A stretch of 10,623 nucleotides of DNA from Lentihominibacter faecis (GTDB lineage: Bacteria; Bacillota; Clostridia; Peptostreptococcales; Anaerovoracaceae), in NCBI RefSeq assembly GCF_014306095.1, contig NZ_JACRWC010000085.1, positions 1-10,623 of the forward strand. Direction: 5' to 3'. Made by a program: the position numbers and the translations under genes. The notes below the pieces were generated by a model, which ran no database searches, was not told the origin of the DNA, and was given only the letters and a program-made list of their open reading frames with translations. Numbering within the stretch: position 1 is the first letter of the stretch; each line of letters opens with the position of its first letter. Shown here in pieces: positions 7,030 to 10,623 of this stretch.

Positions 7030-7785
7030 CTACAACTCCACTTCCAGACTCACCGGACAGTGATCGCTGCCGTACACGTCCGTCAGGATCTCAGCCTTTC
7101 TCAAAGCCGGTTTCAGACTTTCGGACACCAGAAAATAGTCGATACGCCACCCCGCGTTGTTCTTGCGGGCGTTGAAGCGATAGCTCCACCAGGAATATAC
7201 ACCTTCCAGATCCGGATAGAAATACCGGAAAGTATCTATGAAGCCGGCATCCTGCAATTCTCCCATCTTAGCCCGCTCTTCATCAGTAAACCCGGCATTC
7301 TTGCGATTCGTTTTCGGATTTTTTAAGTCGATTTCCTGGAATGCTACATTGAAATCGCCACATGTAATTACCGGTTTGCTCTCCTCTAGCTTTTTCAGAT
7401 ACGCCCGAAAATCATCCTCCCAGCTCATCCGGTAATCCAGTCGCTTCAGCTCATTCTGCGAATTGGGCACATACACGTTCACAAGATAAAATTTCTCATA
7501 TTCCGCCGTGATCGTGCGTCCCTCGTGATCGTGCTCCTCAATACCGATCCCGCATCTGACACTGACAGGCTCTTCCTTCGTGAACACGGCCGTCCCGGAA
7601 TACCCTTTCTTCTCTGCTGAGCACCAGTACTGATGATACCCTTCTAAAGGCACTTCCGCCTGTCCTTCCTGCATTTTCGTTTCCTGTATGCAGAGGATAC
7701 CCGGATCCGCCTCCTTTGCAAACTCTAAAAATCCCTTTCCCATAGCAGCCCTAAGACCATTGACATTCCATGATATCAGTTTCAT
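7030..7785 (-). CDS. xth: Exodeoxyribonuclease III / AP endonuclease (ExoA/XthA)
   Basis: Base-excision repair enzyme that incises DNA 5' to abasic sites and has 3'-5' exonuclease and 3'-phosphatase activity. The 251-residue length is normal for the Firmicutes ExoA group of the exonuclease-endonuclease-phosphatase superfamily. Active-site residues are all visible: N7 in [10 protein letters not shown]35 in CIQETKMQ, Y105 in VNVYVPN, D144 and N146 in CGDFNVA, D216 in WRIDYFLV, and D241-H242 in GSDHCPV. The ATG at 7785 follows AAGGAG at five bases. A consensus promoter lies about 46 bases upstream, so it heads the xth-unknown-transporter unit. No truncation or missing key residue. Confidence 0.96.
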   Translation of the reverse strand: MKLISWNVNGLRAAMGKGFLEFAKEADPGILCIQETKMQEGQAEVPLEGYHQYWCSAEKKGYSGTAVFTKEEPVSVRCGIGIEEHDHEGRTITAEYEKFYLVNVYVPNSQNELKRLDYRMSWEDDFRAYLKKLEESKPVITCGDFNVAFQEIDLKNPKTNRKNAGFTDEERAKMGELQDAGFIDTFRYFYPDLEGVYSWWSYRFNARKNNAGWRIDYFLVSESLKPALRKAEILTDVYGSDHCPVSLEVEL

Positions 7786-7830
7786 ATATTCTCCTTTTCT
7801 TCTGTAAAGGTTTCTTGCTCATTCCATTAC

Positions 7831-7859
7831 AGAATAGCGAAAAGGGGACTCCCTGTCAA
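7831..7859 (-). promoter_or_regulatory. Sigma-A promoter for the xth unit, inside an inverted repeat
   Basis: On the minus strand, TTGACA (complement of 7854-7859) and TATTCT (complement of 7831-7836) are 17 bases apart. The -35 hexamer is perfect and the -10 matches four of six. An inverted repeat, AGGGGA (7843-7848) and TCCCCT (7863-7868), flanks the -35 box. It could be an operator, or a hairpin that stops upstream transcripts, because it is followed by TTTTC on the minus strand. Confidence 0.68.
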
Positions 7860-8252
7860 GAATCCCCTCTTTATATTATTCATTGCTGTTAGCGACCGGT
7901 TGGATGCTGAAAGCTCCCAGTATTTCCGGCACGATTTTCTACTGAACGCTTGCTTTTCAAGGTTATATGCAGAAATTTTTCTGAAAAAATCGAGAGAAAT
8001 GCTGTATTTTCAGAAAGGCTCGTGGAGTAGTCGAGCTGCCATATGCACGTTGCCCTCTTCGTTGTTTGTAATTTCCTGTATTAACCATTTTCATTGCATA
8101 ATCATGTAACTAGTCGTCGTTTATGCAAAGGTTATGCAGTCGTTACTCCACGGTTTTTCCATGTGAAATCCACCGCGAAAAATTTTTCTGTTTTTGGCTC
8201 GAAAAATGGCGTTTTTATGACATGGAATCTAGCCGCACGCATCTGAATTTCT
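7860..8252. other. Gene-free interval with direct and inverted repeats
   Basis: About 390 bases between the pgeF stop and the xth promoter with no credible gene. Two direct-repeat pairs occur: AAGGTTATATGCAG (7959-7972) against AAGGTTATGCAG (8128-8139), and AAATTTTTCTG (7973-7983 and 8180-8190). It also holds the 8021-8152 inverted-repeat unit and several A/T-run palindromes. No clear intrinsic terminator for pgeF is seen. It may be a small dispersed repeat or a structured RNA. Confidence 0.5.
8021..8152. repeat. 132-base unit bounded by inverted repeats (MITE-like or structured RNA candidate)
   Basis: CGTGGAGTA (8021-8029) and TACTCCACG (8144-8152) are perfect nine-base inverted ends; the match extends imperfectly inward (a further CGA after a one-base offset). 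Inside, TTGCATAA (8094-8101) and TTATGCAA (8121-8128) form an eight-base-pair hairpin with a 19-base loop, and TTATGCA is repeated at 8132-8138. No target-site duplication is evident at the edges and there is no coding content. Whether this is a mobile repeat or an RNA stem cannot be decided here. Confidence 0.45.
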
Positions 8253-9140
8253 CTACTTTTCCTTCATGCAAAGACCGCCGCCCATGCGCATATACGTGCC
8301 GCCTTCTCTGCGGTACGAGCAAAACAGTTCCGGCTCGCAGCAGGTGCAGTGCTCACTCACCCTGATTTGCTCCGTCGGGATTCCCATCAGCTCCAGCTGC
8401 TCCTGATTGATGCCCTTGATGTCGATATGGCATTTGCCGTTCGCTACGTCTCCCGGCGTTCTCGTGATGTAGTCTTCTGCAAACGTCCAGTTTTCTGCAA
8501 AGTCCTCCGCCACCTCCATGCCGACTTCAAAACAGCACTGGCTGATCCCCGGCCCTATGTAGGCCTGCAGATTCTCTGGATCGCATCCGTATTCGTCTTC
8601 CATCTTCTCGACCATCTCCATGGCGATCCCCGCGCAGGTGCCTCTCCATCCCGCATGACAAAGGCCTATAGCCTCTTTCACCGGATCGTAACAGAACACC
8701 GCCAGACAATCCGCATGAACCGTAGTCAGCATGACGTTTTTCAGATTCGTGATCGTGCCGTCAGTGTCTGGAATGATGATGGCTGGGGAGTAATTGCCAG
8801 GAGATTGATCGCCTGGATCGGAATTGGCTTGCGTATGATTTTTCGTCTCGCCAGCGTCCGGAGCAGAACCTCCCAATACCAGCGAGCATCCTGTTTCCGC
8901 TGCAGCTCTTGCCGCATCCACATCTTCCTGTCGGATCACAGCCACCTGTGTCTTATGTATTTGTGTCGGCCATACGCGCACCGTATCCTCCAGCCCCAGC
9001 TGCCGGAACATCTCGGGATTATTGTACGGCGATCCCTTTACCGCACCATCTTTTAATGAGAAAAATCCCGTCACCTCCGGATATTCCTCAAATACCGGCA
9101 AATAGTTCTTTTTTATATTTGTACCTGCTTGTACGCTCAT
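8253..9140 (-). CDS. pgeF: PgeF/YfiH-family protein (peptidoglycan editing factor, polyphenol-oxidase/LACC1-like)
   Basis: Member of the DUF152/YfiH family. E. coli PgeF limits misincorporated peptidoglycan stem peptides, while relatives act on purine nucleosides or phenols. The metal-site residues are visible: H62 in QIHKTQ, C145 in HADC (142-145) and H162 in CHAGWRGT. GPGISQCCFEVG (196-207) and the C-terminal SEHCTCCEPELFCSYRREG (262-280) are family signatures. At 295 residues it is longer than the usual 240-280 because of a polar, low-complexity insert at about residues 92-120 before the conserved DTDGTITN segment. The ATG at 9140 overlaps the upstream phosphatase stop (ATGA) and has GGAGG seven bases upstream, so the two genes are translationally coupled. 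The family is certain; the physiological substrate is not. Confidence 0.88.
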   Translation of the reverse strand: MSVQAGTNIKKNYLPVFEEYPEVTGFFSLKDGAVKGSPYNNPEMFRQLGLEDTVRVWPTQIHKTQVAVIRQEDVDAARAAAETGCSLVLGGSAPDAGETKNHTQANSDPGDQSPGNYSPAIIIPDTDGTITNLKNVMLTTVHADCLAVFCYDPVKEAIGLCHAGWRGTCAGIAMEMVEKMEDEYGCDPENLQAYIGPGISQCCFEVGMEVAEDFAENWTFAEDYITRTPGDVANGKCHIDIKGINQEQLELMGIPTEQIRVSEHCTCCEPELFCSYRREGGTYMRMGGGLCMKEK

Positions 9141-9586
9141 AATAATTCCTCCAGCAATGCTTCACAGCCTTCGATCACATCATCGTAAGTCTCATCAAAA
9201 TTTCCCGTATACCACGGATCCGCAATGCTCCGATTCGCTCCAGCGTGATCCAGCAGCTTAGTGATCTTGTGCTGCGGATCACCACCGCAGATCCTCTGGA
9301 TATTCCGCACATTGGCATCATCCATGCCAATCAGATAATCAAACTTACCATAATCCGCTTTTGTGATCTGACGTGCATAATGCCGCTCAAACGGGATCCC
9401 GTTTTCCCGCAGCTTCCCTTTCGTACCCGGGTGCGTATCATTGCCGATCTCCTCCCGGCTGGTCGCTGCCGACTCTATGTAAAACTCATCTTCCCGCCCC
9501 GCCCGGCGTACCATGTCTCTGAAAACAAACTCAGCCATGGTTGAACGGCAGATATTACCGTGGCAGATGAAAAGTACTTTAATCAC
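9137..9586 (-). CDS. Low-molecular-weight protein tyrosine phosphatase
   Basis: A 149-residue cytoplasmic phosphatase of the LMW-PTP/arsenate-reductase fold. The phosphate-binding loop C8-HGNIC-R14-S15 and the general-acid loop D123-P-W-Y (ADPWYTGNF) are complete, so it should remove phosphate from phosphotyrosine (or, in some relatives, phosphoarginine). In the family these enzymes often control capsule/exopolysaccharide kinases or stress regulators; no kinase or polysaccharide gene is visible here. The start is GTG at 9586 with AAGGAG ten bases upstream, directly after a long hairpin. It overlaps pgeF by four bases (ATGA). The DPWY loop argues against arsenate reductase. Confidence 0.93.
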   Translation of the reverse strand: MIKVLFICHGNICRSTMAEFVFRDMVRRAGREDEFYIESAATSREEIGNDTHPGTKGKLRENGIPFERHYARQITKADYGKFDYLIGMDDANVRNIQRICGGDPQHKITKLLDHAGANRSIADPWYTGNFDETYDDVIEGCEALLEELL

Positions 9587-9607
9587 TGTTCTTCAACTCC
9601 TTAATCT

Positions 9608-9641
9608 GCCGAGAAATGCCCCATTTGCGGCATTTTCCGGC
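9608..9641 (-). promoter_or_regulatory. Leader hairpin abutting the phosphatase ribosome binding site
   Basis: GCCG-ag-AAATGCC, an eight-base loop, then GGCATTT-tc-CGGC form a stem of seven plus four base pairs joined by a two-base mismatch. On the transcript it ends about five bases before the AAGGAG of the phosphatase gene. It lacks a U-tract, so it is more likely to affect translation or RNA stability than to terminate transcription. Confidence 0.45.
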
Positions 9642-9653
9642 TATTTTGTAATG

Positions 9654-9699
9654 TCGGCGCACAGGCCGATATGCTGCAAATCTTAGCAAGATTTAGCAT
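9654..9699 (-). promoter_or_regulatory. Two further hairpins in the phosphatase leader
   Basis: TCGGC-gcacag-GCCGA (9654-9669) gives a five-base-pair stem. ATGCT-gc-AAATCTT-agc-AAGATTT-AGCAT (9671-9699) gives seven plus five base pairs with a two-base bulge and a three-base loop. Together with the 9608-9641 hairpin they make a stacked, possibly structured leader. I could not match them to a known riboswitch class, and no convincing promoter is visible here. Confidence 0.4.
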
Positions 9700-9712
9700 G
9701 TTATTGCTACCG

Positions 9713-9757
9713 CTTAGTAGTAAAATTAGTAGTAAAACTGAAATCCTTACTACTAAG
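9713..9757. repeat. Tandem 12-base repeat with inverted copy
   Basis: TTAGTAGTAAAA occurs twice head to tail (9714-9725 and 9726-9737). CTTAGTAGTAA (9713-9723) is mirrored by TTACTACTAAG (9747-9757), a perfect 11-base inverted repeat around a 23-base centre. Repeated, mixed-orientation sites of this size often bind a DNA-binding protein; no such binder is identified. The block lies between the terminator of one gene and the leader of the next. Confidence 0.6.
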
Positions 9758-9788
9758 AAAATACCGCAGATACATCATATCTGCGGTA
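9758..9788 (-). terminator. Intrinsic terminator of the 247-residue unknown gene
   Basis: TACCGCAGATA (9762-9772) and TATCTGCGGTA (9778-9788) form an 11-base-pair perfect stem with a five-base loop. On the minus strand it is followed by TTTTC. It begins nine bases past the stop codon of the gene at 9797-10540, the expected position for a Rho-independent terminator. Confidence 0.82.
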
Positions 9789-9796
9789 AATAAACA

Positions 9797-10540
9797 TTAT
9801 GAACACTGTTTTAAGATATAGTCCATTCCTTCGTCTAATCTAAGTACTTGTGCATGCTTAGATAGAATACGAATTATCGTATACAACATCTTATCATTTT
9901 CATGATCAGAGTCATAGATAAAGACAACCGTTTTCTTGGTGCTGACTTCATCTGCGATGAAAGACCATTGCCGCGCACTTCCGAGAAGCCTATTGAGATT
10001 TTTTCCCTTAAATGAGAATAGTTTTATACAAATATCTCCAACTTGATAATCAAATTGTATTTCATCTTCATATGATCCGATTACTTTTTGAGTATTATAC
10101 TCTAGATTATTTGACTCCAACACACGCCGTATTAGTTTCTTCTCTTCATTACTATTTAAACGCTGCGATCTCGCCAAATCGTATTTCAAATAAATACTTG
10201 TAAAATTCTTTACGTAATCCTCATCCTCGGCAACGGCCAATGATCTAACAGAAGAAAACCTAAATTCATTAGCAAAGACTCTCGTATAATTCTCCACACT
10301 AAAATCATCTGCATAATTGAATAGCGTTGTTTCAACTTCTTCTTTAATCCCTCTTAAATATAATCTAACAAAGTCTACGTCTGCCTCATCATCAAATGAA
10401 TGAAACCTCTGGAAATTGGAAATATATTTAAAATCACGTTTGCCTGTTGTGAGATTGTGAAATAGTACACCTAAGCAAAGACACTCATCTGATATCGGTG
10501 AATGATAATAATTAAGCGCAGCATACTCAATCTGATACAT
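9797..10540 (-). CDS. Unknown protein, possibly DUF3037-like; AT-rich
   Basis: I do not recognise this 247-residue protein with confidence. The N-terminus (YQIEYAALNYY...ECLCLGVLFHN) resembles the opening of DUF3037 proteins, where a short strand is followed by an 'N-hG-hh' segment, but this is a weak visual match. The middle is helical and charged; the C-terminal half reads as alternating strands and helices (FDYQVGDICIKLFSFKG, then TVVFIYDSD). There is no signal peptide or membrane segment. The ATG at 10540 has AGGAGG seven bases upstream. It has its own promoter region and terminator, so it is a stand-alone transcript. The coding sequence is clearly richer in A/T, with many TTA, ATA and AAT codons, than the adjacent phosphatase gene, suggesting recent acquisition. 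Confidence 0.72.
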   Translation of the reverse strand: MYQIEYAALNYYHSPISDECLCLGVLFHNLTTGKRDFKYISNFQRFHSFDDEADVDFVRLYLRGIKEEVETTLFNYADDFSVENYTRVFANEFRFSSVRSLAVAEDEDYVKNFTSIYLKYDLARSQRLNSNEEKKLIRRVLESNNLEYNTQKVIGSYEDEIQFDYQVGDICIKLFSFKGKNLNRLLGSARQWSFIADEVSTKKTVVFIYDSDHENDKMLYTIIRILSKHAQVLRLDEGMDYILKQCS

Positions 10541-10587
10541 AATACTTCCTCCTTCCTGATTATTTGTTAGTTAAAATAGTCGAAATG

Positions 10588-10616
10588 ATAATATCTAGAT
10601 TATCAACACGATACAA
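10588..10616 (-). promoter_or_regulatory. Candidate promoter with overlapping palindrome for the AT-rich gene
   Basis: On the minus strand TTGTAT (complement of 10611-10616) and TATTAT (complement of 10588-10593) are separated by 17 bases. The -10 matches five of six, the -35 only three. GATAAT-atctag-ATTATC (10587-10604), a six-base inverted repeat, covers the -10 box and could be an operator. AT-richness makes chance matches likely. Confidence 0.45.
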
Positions 10617-10623
10617 GATATAG

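Noticed and set aside
8018..8036. GCTCG/CGAGC hairpin as a terminator for pgeF
   Set aside because: The stem is only five base pairs with a nine-base loop, and the minus-strand tail is CTTTCTG with no T-run, too weak to call a terminator.
8349..9056. Plus-strand open frame of 235 codons
   Set aside because: It lies entirely antisense to pgeF, whose motifs are unmistakable. It has no ribosome binding site or recognisable protein features, and it mirrors the codon pattern of the real gene.
9137..9586. Arsenate reductase of the LMW-PTP fold
   Set aside because: The DPWY general-acid loop and lack of the distal redox cysteine pair fit a tyrosine phosphatase, and no ars gene is nearby.
9713..9757. 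Short CRISPR-like array
   Set aside because: Only two 12-base direct copies with no spacer between them, plus one inverted copy, and no cas gene in the window.
9797..10100. Possible PD-(D/E)XK nuclease signature in the AT-rich unknown protein (FDYQVGDICIK)
   Set aside because: The required acidic residue two positions before the lysine is absent (I-C-I-K), and no supporting second acidic motif is clear, so a nuclease call is not supported.

Overview
The window looks like a chromosomal segment of a low-to-mid-GC Firmicute, most likely a gut-type member of the Clostridia (Lachnospiraceae or a related family). The evidence is strong AGGAGG-type ribosome binding sites, sigma-A promoters of the TTGACA/TATAAT type, a CsoR-CopA copper operon and the overall protein flavour. 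This placement is an inference. Every gene I can support lies on the minus strand, so transcription runs from high to low coordinates.

Reading in the direction of transcription: (1) 10623-9758 holds an AT-rich, unrecognised gene (possibly DUF3037-like) with its own promoter, a palindrome over the -10 and a strong intrinsic terminator. (2) A roughly 210-base spacer full of repeats and hairpins leads into a two-gene unit of a low-molecular-weight protein tyrosine phosphatase and a PgeF/YfiH-family protein, with overlapping stop and start (9586-8253). (3) A 467-base gene-free stretch (8252-7786) contains direct and inverted repeats that look like a small non-coding or mobile element, followed by a consensus promoter. 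(4) A tightly packed trio follows: exodeoxyribonuclease III, an unrecognised 291-residue protein and a TehA/SLAC1-type membrane transporter (7785-5203). (5) The copper-homeostasis operon csoR-copA (5071-2208) has a CsoR-type operator exactly inside the promoter spacer. CopA carries a second, C-terminal copper-binding domain preceded by a strong internal ribosome binding site and ATG, so the gene may also make a free CopZ-like chaperone. (6) A perfect-consensus promoter drives larE, followed by an HD-domain hydrolase and a tcdA-type tRNA-modification gene truncated by the window edge (2122-3).

Most of the content is housekeeping: DNA repair, tRNA modification, copper export, cell-wall editing. 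The points that deserve a second look are the copA/copZ nested start, the repeat-rich spacers at 7860-8252 and 9587-9796, the two unrecognised genes and a LarE that stands alone. I found no CRISPR array, no complete insertion sequence, no rRNA or tRNA gene and no clear defence or biosynthetic cluster.
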